Assembly: GCF_014642835.1 (NCBI RefSeq)
Contig: NZ_BMJA01000001.1
Location: 1,597,267 to 1,661,266 of the forward strand
Length of the DNA: 64,000 nt
Reading direction: 5' to 3'
From: Dyella nitratireducens
Lineage (GTDB): Bacteria; Pseudomonadota; Gammaproteobacteria; Xanthomonadales; Rhodanobacteraceae
The notes under the pieces are model-generated. The model was not told the DNA's origin. It saw only the letters and a program-made list of their open reading frames with translations, and did not search any database. Below, in pieces: positions 36,899 to 45,661 of this stretch. Within the stretch, counting starts at the first letter, position 1, and every line of letters starts with the position of its first letter. A program made the position numbers and the translations under genes.

Positions 36899-37495
36899 AT
36901 GAAACTTTCCGCACGTTCCGCCGCCTTTTACTGCGTGACACTGGCTGGCCTGCTGGCCCTCAGCGCCTGCGGCAAGAACGAGCAGCAGTCCGCCAACCAG
37001 CCGGCTGCCTCCAGCACTGCACCCGCCCCCGCCAGCACCGCCGCGCATCCGGCGCCGAGCACCACGGCTGCCGCGCCGGCCCATTCGGCTACCGCGCCTG
37101 CACCGGCCGCGCCGGCTCCGGCAAGCACCGCAGCTGCCGCACCGGCCGCCGCCGAGGGCTTTCAAGTAAGCACCATCACCCTGGGCGACGCCGTCAACGC
37201 CGATCACAAAGTGAAGAAGGACATGACCACCTTCTCGCCGACCCAGAAGACCATCTACGTAAGCGTCGACACCACCGGCAATACGCCGGGCGCCACGATC
37301 AACGCCAAGTGGACCTATCTGGACAAGGACCAGATGATCGTCAGCACCAGCCAGTCGATCATCGCCGACAGTCCGAGCACCACCACCTTCAGCATGAAGA
37401 ACCCGGATCTGTGGCCGGAAGGCAAATACAAGGTGGATATCTCGGTGGATGGCAAGCAGGTCTCGAGCAAGACTTTCGAAGTCAAGAAGAGCTGA
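36899..37495 (+). CDS. putative lipoprotein with Ala/Pro-rich linker
   Basis: 198 residues. A lipoprotein signal peptide with lipobox LSAC (cysteine at about residue 24) is followed by a low-complexity Ala/Pro/Ser/Thr linker to about residue 85. A beta-rich domain of about 110 residues (FQVSTITLGDAVNADHKV...NAKWTYLDKDQMIVSTSQS) ends EVKKS. The domain looks like an immunoglobulin-like fold, perhaps cell-surface or periplasmic; function unknown. A TTGACA at 36834 could be a minus-35 element. A clear terminator follows. Confidence 0.75.
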   Translation: MKLSARSAAFYCVTLAGLLALSACGKNEQQSANQPAASSTAPAPASTAAHPAPSTTAAAPAHSATAPAPAAPAPASTAAAAPAAAEGFQVSTITLGDAVNADHKVKKDMTTFSPTQKTIYVSVDTTGNTPGATINAKWTYLDKDQMIVSTSQSIIADSPSTTTFSMKNPDLWPEGKYKVDISVDGKQVSSKTFEVKKS

Positions 37496-37518
37496 GGCTC
37501 GCCGACGTGATGTATCCG

Positions 37519-37548
37519 GGGCGCTCCCATCGGAGCGCCCTTTGTTTT
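37519..37548 (+). terminator. Rho-independent terminator after the lipoprotein gene
   Basis: Stem GGGCGCTCC / GGAGCGCCC with loop CATC and the T-rich tail TTTGTTTT, 24 bp after the stop codon. Confidence 0.88.
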
Positions 37549-37652
37549 GATGGGAACGTGTCGCCAACACGTCCGCGACGGCAGGCCGCAAGTTACTGCC
37601 TGTCATGCCATGTATGGCACCATCGGCGTCTGGGGAATCGAGAGGCAGTAGC

Positions 37653-40256
37653 GTGGAGCAGCAAGGCGGGGCCGAAGTCCTTAGCCAAGAAGACGCCCTG
37701 AACCGCACCGGTCCGGTGTGGCTGCGTCGATTCGCCGGCCCGGTATTGTCGGTACTGATGCTGTGCCTGGCGCTGTGGGCGCTGTATCGGCTGGCGGGCG
37801 AGGTGAGCTATCACCAGGTGGGCGAGTACATGCATCGCCTGCGCCGCGGACGCATCGGCCAGGCCATCGTGCTGACGGCACTCGGCTATGCGGTGATGCC
37901 GTTGTATGACTTGTTCGCGCTGAATTCGATCGGCCGCTCGTTGCCGAAACCGCGCGTAGCGCTGATCTCCTTCATCAGCTATGCCTTCAGCAACACGCTG
38001 GGCATGGCGATGCTGGTGTCCGGCTCGATCCGTTATCGCTTCTACATCCAGGCCGGCCTGTCGACGCTCGACGTGGCAAAAGTGGTGCTGTTTTGCACGA
38101 TCAGCTTCTGGCTGGGCCTGTGCGCGATCACCGGCGTGACGCTGTTGCTGGTGCCGATTCCCCTGGGTTTGCCGCTGGCCCATTGGCACCTGCTGCTGGG
38201 CATCGTGCTATGCCTGATTCCCTTGCTGTGGCTGGCGGGTGGCGTGCTGTTTCGCCGGCCTATCAAGCTGTGGCGTTGGGAAGTGCGCTTGCCGCCGCTG
38301 TCGGTGGGACTGCGACAAGTGTTCGTCGGCGCGCTTGATTGGGGCTTGGCCGCAGCCGTGTTGTATGCGCTGATGCCGGATTCGCTGGCCCTGCATTTCG
38401 GCTCATTCCTGGCGATCTTCGCATTAGGGCAGATCGCCGGCTTGATCAGCCATGTGCCCGGTGGCCTGGGCGTATTTGAAGCGGTGATGCTGGCGGGCTT
38501 CGGCGCCACCGGCAACCAGGCGTTATCCGCACCGATTCTGGGTGCGCTCGCTGCCTATCGCGGCGTCTACTACTTGCTGCCGCTGTGCGCGGCCACCGTG
38601 GCAGTGGTGATCCGCGAAGCACGCGGGCTGCGTCAAGCCGCGCTGCTTACGCCATGGTTCAACGGCATCCTGCCGCCCTTCTTCGCCGGACTCACGCTGG
38701 TATCCGGCGCAGTGCTGCTGTTCTCGGGCGCCACCGCCGTGCTGCCGGGCCGATTGGAACTGTTGAGCGATCTGTTGCCGCTGCCGGTGATGGAGATCTC
38801 GCATTTCCTCAACAGCGTGATCGGCATGTCGCTGTTGATTCTGGCGCGTGGCCTGCAGCGCCGGCTCGATGCGGCGTATTGGTTGACCTTGGTACTCCTA
38901 CTGGCCGGTGCCGTGGCCTCGCTGCTCAAGGGCATCGACTACGAAGAAGCGGGATTGCTGGTTTTGCTGGCAATTGCACTCGCACCTGCGCATCGTTTGT
39001 TCTATCGGCGCGCATCCCTGTTCGACATCACGTTCTCGTTCGGCTGGCTACTCGCCTGCGCGACGGTGCTGGGCTGCACCGTGTGGCTGGTGTTTTTCAG
39101 CTACCAGCACGTGGAATACCGCAACGATCTGTGGTGGCAATTCAGCTTCTACCACGGCAATGCGCCACGCGCGCTGCGTGCGCTAGTCGGCGCGACCGGC
39201 GTGGCGTTTCTGTTCGCTCTCACCACGTTGATCCGCTCGGCGCGCTCGCGCCCCACGCTGCCCGACGACGCGGAACTGGCGCGGGCCATGCCGCTGATCA
39301 AGCACTACCATTCCGCCCAGGCGCACCTCGCACTGATGTCAGACAAGAGCCTGCTGTTCGATCCGGATGGCCAGGCCTTCATCATGTACGGCATCGAAGG
39401 ACGCAGTTGGGTGGCAATGGGTGATCCGGTCGGCCGCAACGATCGTGCACGGCAGGAACTGGTCTGGACCTTCCGCGAACGCTGCGAGCGTGGCGGCGGC
39501 TGGCCAGTGTTCTACCAAGTAAACCCGGACGACCTGGATCTCTATCTCGAAGTCGGCATGAGCCTGTTGAAGATCGGCGAAGAAGCACGCGTGCGATTGG
39601 AGCAGTTCAATCTCGACGGCAAATCGAAGAAGGTGCTGCGCAATACCGTGAACAAACTCGCACGTGATGGCGTGCGCTTGGAGATCGTGCCGCAGGAGCA
39701 AGTACCCGCGCTGCTGCCGCAGCTTAAGCCGATCTCCGACGCATGGCTGCGCGAAAAACGCGTACGCGAGAAGGGCTTCTCCCTCGGCGCGTTCGACGAG
39801 CGCTATCTCTCGCGCACGCCGATGGCGGTCGTGTGGCAGAACGACAAGATGGTGGCCTTCGCCAACATGCTCCTCACCGAAAGCATGGAAGAAGCCTCGG
39901 TCGACCTGATGCGCTACCTGCCCGATGCGCCACCGGGCCTGATGGATTACCTGTTCGTGGAATTGATGCAATGGTCCAAGGCGCAAGGCTACCGCTGGTT
40001 CAACCTCGGCATGGCACCGCTGTCGGGCCTGCAGAGCCGCCGCCAGGCACCGCTGTGGAATCGCTTCGGCGCGCTCATCTTCGGTCGCGGCGAGCGCTTC
40101 TATAATTTCCAGGGCCTGCACCGCTACAAGGACAAGTTTGATCCGGAATGGGAACCGCGGTACCTGGCAGCCCCGGGCGGCATTGCGTTGCCGGTGGTGC
40201 TCACCAATGTCGCCAGCCTAATCTCGGGTGGCCTTAGTGGAGTCGTGCGTCGATGA
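37653..40256 (+). CDS. mprF: phosphatidylglycerol lysyltransferase/flippase MprF
   Basis: 867 residues from a GTG at 37653 with AGAGG upstream; an ATG at 37605 is possible but lacks a ribosome-binding site. The N-terminal half has a dozen or more membrane helices (flippase part, with GQIAGLISHVPGGLGVFEAV). The C-terminal cytoplasmic DUF2156 domain (about 530-850) transfers lysine or another amino acid from aminoacyl-tRNA to phosphatidylglycerol. This lowers surface charge and raises resistance to cationic peptides. The palindrome TGCCAT-gt-ATGGCA (37606-37619) is just upstream. The stop overlaps the start of the VirJ-like gene. Confidence 0.93.
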   Translation: MEQQGGAEVLSQEDALNRTGPVWLRRFAGPVLSVLMLCLALWALYRLAGEVSYHQVGEYMHRLRRGRIGQAIVLTALGYAVMPLYDLFALNSIGRSLPKPRVALISFISYAFSNTLGMAMLVSGSIRYRFYIQAGLSTLDVAKVVLFCTISFWLGLCAITGVTLLLVPIPLGLPLAHWHLLLGIVLCLIPLLWLAGGVLFRRPIKLWRWEVRLPPLSVGLRQVFVGALDWGLAAAVLYALMPDSLALHFGSFLAIFALGQIAGLISHVPGGLGVFEAVMLAGFGATGNQALSAPILGALAAYRGVYYLLPLCAATVAVVIREARGLRQAALLTPWFNGILPPFFAGLTLVSGAVLLFSGATAVLPGRLELLSDLLPLPVMEISHFLNSVIGMSLLILARGLQRRLDAAYWLTLVLLLAGAVASLLKGIDYEEAGLLVLLAIALAPAHRLFYRRASLFDITFSFGWLLACATVLGCTVWLVFFSYQHVEYRNDLWWQFSFYHGNAPRALRALVGATGVAFLFALTTLIRSARSRPTLPDDAELARAMPLIKHYHSAQAHLALMSDKSLLFDPDGQAFIMYGIEGRSWVAMGDPVGRNDRARQELVWTFRERCERGGGWPVFYQVNPDDLDLYLEVGMSLLKIGEEARVRLEQFNLDGKSKKVLRNTVNKLARDGVRLEIVPQEQVPALLPQLKPISDAWLREKRVREKGFSLGAFDERYLSRTPMAVVWQNDKMVAFANMLLTESMEEASVDLMRYLPDAPPGLMDYLFVELMQWSKAQGYRWFNLGMAPLSGLQSRRQAPLWNRFGALIFGRGERFYNFQGLHRYKDKFDPEWEPRYLAAPGGIALPVVLTNVASLISGGLSGVVRR

Positions 40257-41035
40257 AGTTGCGTATTGCGGTGGTGGTTGTCGTGCTGGCGACCATTGCG
40301 GCCCTGGCCATCTGGAAACCTTTTCCGCATCCCAGCCTGGAAGATGCCACCGTCAAACTGATGCCCACGGCGCCAGCACCGGCCGGCCATGACGATGTGG
40401 TGGCCATCTTCTATTCCGGCGATGGCGGCTGGCGCGATCTGGACCAGGAACTTGGCAAGCGCCTGCAGGCGCACGGCGTGCCCGTGCTCGGCATCAGCTG
40501 TCTGGATTACTACTGGCGCATGCGTTCGCCGGAGGAATCGGCTCGCGATCTCGATGCACTGATCAGCCAATACACCACGCAATGGCACAAGCAGAAGGTG
40601 TGGCTGATCGGCTTCTCGTTCGGCGCCGATGTGCTGCCAACCATCGTCAACAAGCTCAGCCCGGCGAACCGTGCGCGCATCACGCAAATGGTGCTGCTCT
40701 CGCCCAGCCAGGACGTGAACTTCGAGATCGAAATGGAAGGCTACATCATGGTGCGCGAGAACTGGTTGAAGACGCACCTGCAGGAAGCCAAGCAGTGGAT
40801 CAATCCGGTGCCGCACTATCCGGCCCTGCCACCCATCGTGTCGCTGCAGAACAAGCCGCCGCTGGCCTGTTATTACGGACGCGACGATGGCGACGACACG
40901 GTGTGCAACGACCCCAAGCTGCCAACCTGGGTGAAGGTGTACGTGAAGCCGGGCGACCACCACTTCGATTACAACTACGACGGGCTGGCGATGCAGATGA
41001 TTGGCGATTTGCCGAAGGATTCGCCCTCGCCGTAG
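40253..41035 (+). CDS. VirJ/AcvB-family periplasmic serine hydrolase
   Basis: 260 residues. An N-terminal signal or anchor (MKLRIAVVVVVLATIAALAI) and a VirJ domain with FYSGDGGWRDLDQELG and the nucleophile motif GFSFGAD; the histidine is probably in GDHHFDY. The ATG overlaps the mprF stop by four bases. In Agrobacterium the homologue AcvB is a lysyl-phosphatidylglycerol hydrolase encoded with the synthase LpiA, so the same role is inferred here. The stop codon TAG (41033-41035) is part of the family A repeat that begins at 41031, so the C-terminus may have been altered by repeat insertion. Confidence 0.88.
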   Translation: MKLRIAVVVVVLATIAALAIWKPFPHPSLEDATVKLMPTAPAPAGHDDVVAIFYSGDGGWRDLDQELGKRLQAHGVPVLGISCLDYYWRMRSPEESARDLDALISQYTTQWHKQKVWLIGFSFGADVLPTIVNKLSPANRARITQMVLLSPSQDVNFEIEMEGYIMVRENWLKTHLQEAKQWINPVPHYPALPPIVSLQNKPPLACYYGRDDGDDTVCNDPKLPTWVKVYVKPGDHHFDYNYDGLAMQMIGDLPKDSPSP

Positions 41036-41106
41036 GTTGGGGTGCAAGCCCCAACATCGCCATGTCCATGCATACCACTATGTTGGGGTTTGCACCCCAA
41101 CCTACG
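41031..41106. repeat. REP-like inverted repeat, family A, overlapping the end of the VirJ-like gene
   Basis: Complete copy beginning CGTAGGTTGGGGTGCAAGCC. Bases 41033-41035 are the TAG stop of the preceding gene. One substitution (AAGC for AAAC) lies in the left hairpin loop region. Confidence 0.92.
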
Positions 41107-41156
41107 ATGCCGACCTCAGCAGCGTCTTCTACCGCGAAAAAGTCAGTCTTGCCTCG

Positions 41157-41297
41157 ACGTCATTCCGGCGAAAGCCCACTGCTGTCCGGGGAAGTTTCGT
41201 AGTACCTCACCGTCATTCCGGCGAAGGCCGGAATCCATGGCAAGTACGAAGCATGGATTCCGGCCTTCGCCGGAATGACAACTCGCTCTGAAACAGC
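41157..41297. repeat. composite family B REP element
   Basis: A complete inverted pair (41211-41279) is preceded by a partial unit (41158-41175) that runs into CCCACTGCTGTCCGGGGAAG, then a short link. On the other side comes ACTCGCTCTGAAACAG (41281-41296), the inverse of the flank at 28.9 kb. The same composite, in reverse orientation, is seen at 58.2-58.35 kb. Confidence 0.85.
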
Positions 41298-41552
41298 ATC
41301 AATGCGAACTTCGGTTGTTGCCGGAATAGCGGGAGCGCATAAGATTTGCACCAAAACCTGCGATGCTTCACTGAATAACAGCGAACCTTACACACCCTGC
41401 GCACACGCCTTAGGCATTCCCTTCATCTGCATGAATCACGCAACCGCTACGTACACCACACGTACGTACCATTCACGGTCGCATTGATCGAATCGATAAC
41501 GCCGAACGCCTCATCGCGCCCGGCTACTCAATCGATCCGGATGGAGATTGCC
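41298..41552. other. non-coding stretch before the DUF1328 gene
   Basis: No gene is supported. The only feature is a run of ACGTAC-type alternations (41450-41475) that could form a weak cruciform. The promoter of the small membrane protein gene should lie here but is not obvious. Confidence 0.4.
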
Positions 41553-41726
41553 ATGCTTTACTGGGCCGCCGTATTTTTCATCATCGCCATCATCGCCGCC
41601 GTGTTCGGTTTCGGCGGCATTGCCGCTGGGGCAGCGAGTATTGCGAAGATTCTGTTCATCGTGTTCGTCATTCTGTTCGTGCTGTCGCTGATCTTTGGCG
41701 GCATACGTCGAGGACCGCGTCCGTAA
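41553..41726 (+). CDS. DUF1328 (YtjA-like) small membrane protein
   Basis: 57 residues, two membrane helices: [32 protein letters not shown] (first) and [18 protein letters not shown] (second), then a basic end RRGPRP. This matches DUF1328 in length and sequence. The start is fixed by GGAG seven bases upstream. Such proteins are often induced under envelope or osmotic stress, but their role is unknown. Confidence 0.9.
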   Translation: MLYWAAVFFIIAIIAAVFGFGGIAAGAASIAKILFIVFVILFVLSLIFGGIRRGPRP

Positions 41727-41757
41727 CAGAAAAAAACACCATCAAGCAAAGCGATTC

Positions 41758-41790
41758 ATGCCGCAGCAGCGTGAGTGCTGCGGCATTTTT
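41758..41790 (+). terminator. Rho-independent terminator after the DUF1328 gene
   Basis: Perfect 11-bp stem ATGCCGCAGCA / TGCTGCGGCAT with a 7-base loop, then TTTTT. Confidence 0.9.
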
Positions 41791-41840
41791 CGCTGCCGTT
41801 TTTAAACAGGCGCATAGGCTGGCGCCGCGCAAGCAAAGCT

Positions 41841-42680
41841 TTAGCGGCTGCGAAACAATGTGGCACATCGAGGGTCACAAGCGTCATCTGTCGCCAGCCA
41901 TGGCTCTCTGCCTATCACCTCGGTGCAAGGCCCCAATGTGCACAACCGAATCGCACGGCTCTTTGCTTCACGCTCCAGCATGTTCAGCACCGTACGCAAC
42001 ATCGTGCCGGTGAACGGCGTATACAGATAAAACACCGTACCCTCCGACAACTGCGCCTGCCGTACGTCCTGCGCGATAAACGTCGCGTTGCGCAGATTCA
42101 ACGCCTGCGCGCATTGCTTCGCAGTCGCCACATAAGCACGCTGCCATTCGATGCCCAGGCAGCGTGCCGGCGTGCAGATAGCCGTTAGCAACGTGACATG
42201 CCCCAAACCGGAGCCAAGATCGATGACGGTGTCGTGCTCATCGATCGAGGCACGCGCGATGAAGTCGAAGATATGGCGTGCCGGCGTCGGCTGGTAGAAC
42301 ACCATCTCCGCTTCAAGTGCGGGTACATCGCCAGGCTCAGCAAGATCGAGCACGCCACTGACCAGGGCATCGAGCGGATCGTAACTTTCTTCCTCGCCAT
42401 CGTGAGGCATCGTCGTTGCCCATTGCAGCAGGCTGGCTGCTCCTCGACCTTGTCGTATGTCTTCGCGAACGGATTGGTAGAGATGCTGGTTGATCGTTTC
42501 CAACTCGAGCATCAGGGCCTCAATACGCTCTTTAAGCGCCGGCTCCCCGGCATCGCCATGATGGACAAGCCAGGTTTCGCATTGCTCCAGCATGTCGATG
42601 CGTCGACCTAGTTGATCCGGTTGATGCCACGATCGATCCTGTAGCATGCCGTCGAGCAGGTTTTGCAAGTTGATGACCAT
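41841..42680 (-). CDS. SAM-dependent methyltransferase-fold protein
   Basis: 279 residues. The N-terminal 130 residues are helical and not recognised. The C-terminal part has the SAM-binding motif I (TVIDLGSGLGHVTLLTAI) and the acidic strand end CLGIEWQRAYV, followed by NATFIAQDVRQAQ, as in class I methyltransferases with a DOT1-like layout. The substrate is unknown. It is divergent from a GNAT gene with only about 21 bp between the start codons, so their promoters must lie inside each other's 5' ends. Confidence 0.75.
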   Translation of the reverse strand: MVINLQNLLDGMLQDRSWHQPDQLGRRIDMLEQCETWLVHHGDAGEPALKERIEALMLELETINQHLYQSVREDIRQGRGAASLLQWATTMPHDGEEESYDPLDALVSGVLDLAEPGDVPALEAEMVFYQPTPARHIFDFIARASIDEHDTVIDLGSGLGHVTLLTAICTPARCLGIEWQRAYVATAKQCAQALNLRNATFIAQDVRQAQLSEGTVFYLYTPFTGTMLRTVLNMLEREAKSRAIRLCTLGPCTEVIGREPWLATDDACDPRCATLFRSR

Positions 42681-42701
42681 CCATCCATCCGGGAATACCG
42701 C

Positions 42702-43163
42702 ATGACCAAGCCCTTCGCGATCAGGCCGGCAAGGAAGGCGGATTTTTCCGCATGGTTGCCGTTATGGGAAGGCTACAACGCCTTCTACGGCAGAAGTGGT
42801 TCCATCGCCCTGCCGATGCACATCACGCAAACAACATGGCAACGCTTCTTCGACGCCTACGAACCCGTACACGCGCTGGTTGCCGAACAAGACGGCAACT
42901 TGCTTGGCTTGGCGCACTACCTGTTTCATCGCAGCACCATCCAGCTCGAGCCAAGCTGCTACCTGCAGGATCTTTTTACCAACGAGTCGGCTCGTGGCAA
43001 GGGCGTGGGCCGGGCGCTGATCGAGGCGGTTTACCAAGCTGCGTCAGAGGCCGGCTGCCAACGCGTGTACTGGCAAACCCACGAAACGAATGCCACCGCC
43101 ATGCAGCTGTACGACAAGGTGGCGGAGAAATCGGGCTTTATCGTTTACCGCAAATTCGTCTGA
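42702..43163 (+). CDS. GNAT-family N-acetyltransferase
   Basis: 153 residues; start supported by GGGAA six bases upstream. The acetyl-CoA loop is RGKGVGRALIEAVY, preceded by CYLQDLFTNESA and followed by VYWQTHETNATAMQLYDKVA. This is the amino-acid or polyamine-like subgroup, but no specific substrate can be named. Confidence 0.88.
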   Translation: MTKPFAIRPARKADFSAWLPLWEGYNAFYGRSGSIALPMHITQTTWQRFFDAYEPVHALVAEQDGNLLGLAHYLFHRSTIQLEPSCYLQDLFTNESARGKGVGRALIEAVYQAASEAGCQRVYWQTHETNATAMQLYDKVAEKSGFIVYRKFV

Positions 43164-43180
43164 ATCCTCGTCCATCCTTT

Positions 43181-44059
43181 TCACACGCGCGTGCGCCGCA
43201 GCCAGTCGAGCAATTGCGCCAACACCTGACGCCGCCCTGTTTCTGTTTCGTTGAACAGCTCATGGAACAAGGTATCGAAGAACCGGCTGGTAAGGTGTTT
43301 TGTTGCCCACGCATTATTTGAAAATTCGCGGCTGCCGGAAGGGTCCACCAGTCGATCGCTGCCGGCGGCCAGCAACAAGGTCGGCACGCGCAGGCGCCAT
43401 CCATCGGCGATGCTCGACGCACCGGCGCGGAAAATGAAATCAGCCAGGCGCGGTGTCACCGAGCGCATGCACAGTGGATCGTTGCGGTAGGCGTCGAGCA
43501 CGTTCGTATCGTGCGACAAGCCGTCCAGCGGCAAGCCGTTGCGCAGCGGCAGATTCGGCAACGTCCGCGTGAGCACGGCCGCTAGGCGATGCAGCCACGG
43601 TGCTTCATAGGAGCGCAACGCCGGTGACGAAAGCACCAGTCTGGGCGGTTCTACACGACCGTCGAGCACCGCCCGCACCGCAACCAGGCCACCCATGCTA
43701 TGGCCAAGCAGCAATGGCGGCGTTCCCAGGCTAGTCGCGTAGTGCTCGTAAACCGTGGCCAGGTCACTCAGCAGATCGTCGCTACGCCGTAAAGCACCAC
43801 GTTGACCCGGCGAGCGCCCATGCCCGCGCTGATCGTAGCTGCGCACCGCATAACCGTGCGCCAGAAACCACTGCGCCAACGCTTCGTAACGCCCGCTGTG
43901 CTCACCCAGCCCATGCACGATCAACACCGCATCGTGCGCACGCTGCCCTGGCCAATCGCGCAGGAAAAGCCGCTGCCCATCGGCCATGGTCAGCCATAGC
44001 GCACCATCTTCCCGCTTTTCACTGCTCGCCATCCGCTCTGCCCCTGCCTGTCGTTCCAT
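43181..44059 (-). CDS. alpha/beta hydrolase, monoacylglycerol lipase/lysophospholipase type
   Basis: 292 residues from the ATG at 44059 (AGGGG upstream); the frame stays open upstream. HGLGEHSGRY, the SYDQRGHGRSPGQRG strand, the nucleophile GHSMGG, the acid in AAGSDRLVDP and the histidine probably in LFHELFNE are the classical PldB/MGLL motifs. No signal peptide, so a cytoplasmic lipase or esterase acting on acylglycerols or lysolipids. Confidence 0.87.
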   Translation of the reverse strand: MERQAGAERMASSEKREDGALWLTMADGQRLFLRDWPGQRAHDAVLIVHGLGEHSGRYEALAQWFLAHGYAVRSYDQRGHGRSPGQRGALRRSDDLLSDLATVYEHYATSLGTPPLLLGHSMGGLVAVRAVLDGRVEPPRLVLSSPALRSYEAPWLHRLAAVLTRTLPNLPLRNGLPLDGLSHDTNVLDAYRNDPLCMRSVTPRLADFIFRAGASSIADGWRLRVPTLLLAAGSDRLVDPSGSREFSNNAWATKHLTSRFFDTLFHELFNETETGRRQVLAQLLDWLRRTRV

Positions 44060-44197
44060 AACAGCCCCTTGTTCGCCTGCGTACATTAGCCCTTGGCAGT
44101 CAGTATGAGAACTCCTGGAGCCTGTCCGGACATGTCCGCGCTCAAGGGGATGGAGCACGGGGACAAGTCGCATTCGGCTGCCTGGCAGCCACTCCAC

Positions 44198-44947
44198 TCA
44201 GGGCATCCAGTTCGCCGTCCGAGGATGGGCGGCCCATACCCGCCACTTTTCGACATTCAAGCCAACAAAGGTGAGCCACAAGGCCAGCGAGCCCTCACCA
44301 GGCAGGCATGGAAAAAGCAGATAGGGCAGCAACCGCTCCTGCAGCGAGGGTGCGATGAAGCTGAGAAATCCATCGGTGAAATAACAGAATCCGGAAAGGG
44401 CGAGCAGCAGGCCGATAATCCGTGGCAAAAAGCCGGACCGGAAAATCAAATAACCGGCGAGCATTTCATCCAACCCATAAAACGCGAAGGAAATAAGCAG
44501 ACCCGTGTCCTGCAGCTGCAACGACAGGTAAGACAGCGCCTGCAACTGCGCCGGATTGAATGCAAGCATGGCGCCACTCTCGGCCGCCAGCTTCAACGGC
44601 ACGTACGCGTTGATCATGTCGAGACCTTCGATCGCCGTACCAATCAGGCCGCAACCCATCGCAATGGCTGCCACTACACCGTTTACCCGCCGGAACAGGA
44701 TGAAGCTGATGACTTCATCCGGTACGTTGCATAACAACAGCACGATGTGGGCAGTGAAACCTAGCCGGAACAGCGTTTCGTGCGTAGCAATGTTGTGCAC
44801 GGTGGCCGCAGCATCGCCAGGCACGATCAAGGCGCTGCGAACGTAGCCGATGTCGAATGCCCCGGTGACGATGCCAATCAGCGATACGACGCCGACGATT
44901 CTCGCCAGGACGAGCGGAGAAAAACGTTCCGAACCGATATTCGCCAT
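44198..44947 (-). CDS. DUF4386 family membrane protein
   Basis: 249 residues with six or seven hydrophobic helices. The opening LARIVGVVSLIGIVTGAFDIGYV and the later GLIGTAIEGLDMIN match DUF4386 integral membrane proteins, whose function is unknown. No operon partner is certain; the hydrolase gene downstream is about 140 bp away in the same direction. Confidence 0.82.
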   Translation of the reverse strand: MANIGSERFSPLVLARIVGVVSLIGIVTGAFDIGYVRSALIVPGDAAATVHNIATHETLFRLGFTAHIVLLLCNVPDEVISFILFRRVNGVVAAIAMGCGLIGTAIEGLDMINAYVPLKLAAESGAMLAFNPAQLQALSYLSLQLQDTGLLISFAFYGLDEMLAGYLIFRSGFLPRIIGLLLALSGFCYFTDGFLSFIAPSLQERLLPYLLFPCLPGEGSLALWLTFVGLNVEKWRVWAAHPRTANWMP

Positions 44948-45065
44948 GAAGCCCCCGAAGCTTGTGCGACAACGAACCGGAAAGCTTGCCGAGGTTCAGT
45001 ATGCGCGCATGCGGTCGACGCTCCGCGTGCCGGAAGTACTTCCAGGCGCGTTATAAGGTGCCCCA

Positions 45066-45437
45066 TCAGGGCGGGTTTTTCGGCACATAGAGATCAAGAC
45101 CCTGGCCAAGCGCGTATCGCCGGGTATCCGCCGGTAAAGGCTCGGTCTGTTCGTGCACGCTTACCCGCCGATCTTTGGTCGCCACCCACAAATCGGCGTT
45201 GATGCGATAGATAAGCTCTTTCTTGGTATGCGCAGCACGGTATGCGCCAAGGCGCTTTTCAAGCGTCAATACGTGATCGACCACGGCGAGTTTCCCGCAC
45301 TCCGCATAGTTGGCATGCAACAGGGTTTGTACGCGCGTGGCGATGGCATCCTGCGCCGCCATGGCGGCGGCGCCGAACGCCGGCTCAAAGGCGCCAAGCA
45401 TGCATAACGCGATGACGAGGCGCTTGCCGGTGCGCAT
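45066..45437 (-). CDS. small secreted protein of unknown function
   Basis: 123 residues from the ATG at 45437, with GAGAGG upstream. Signal peptide MRTGKRLVIALCMLGAFEPAFGAAAMA. The mature part is an alpha/beta stretch with one cysteine (YAECGKLAVVDHVLTLEKRLG) and a C-terminal GQGLDLYVPKNPP. No family is recognised. The ATG lies two bases after the stop of the 47-residue zinc-finger-like gene, so they are translationally coupled. Confidence 0.65.
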   Translation of the reverse strand: MRTGKRLVIALCMLGAFEPAFGAAAMAAQDAIATRVQTLLHANYAECGKLAVVDHVLTLEKRLGAYRAAHTKKELIYRINADLWVATKDRRVSVHEQTEPLPADTRRYALGQGLDLYVPKNPP

Positions 45438-45438
45438 G

Positions 45439-45582
45439 TCAGGCACCTCTCTTGGCGTTGGCTTCGCCGAGTTTTTGCGCGCATTCCTCGCAGCACACTT
45501 CCACCACACGGCCACCGATGGTGACCTGGATGACGGTATCGTCCAGCGCGCAATCGCACGCTGCACAGGTTTTTTCGCTCAT
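45439..45582 (-). CDS. 47-residue zinc-finger-like (TRASH-type) protein
   Basis: Too short for the usual ORF cut-offs. It begins MSEKTCAACDCALDD and contains VCCEECAQKLGEANAK, so it has CxxC and CCxxC motifs spaced like a small zinc ribbon or TRASH metal-binding domain. A GGAG ribosome-binding site (AGGAGAAAGTC before the ATG) supports translation. It is followed at once by a secreted protein gene. A role in metal handling is plausible but unproven. Confidence 0.75.
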   Translation of the reverse strand: MSEKTCAACDCALDDTVIQVTIGGRVVEVCCEECAQKLGEANAKRGA

Positions 45583-45661
45583 GACTTTCTCCTGGTGTGG
45601 CCCGTCAACGGGCACGCTCAGGAAATCATCCGATGTAGTTGGGCGCTGTCGAATTCTTTAG

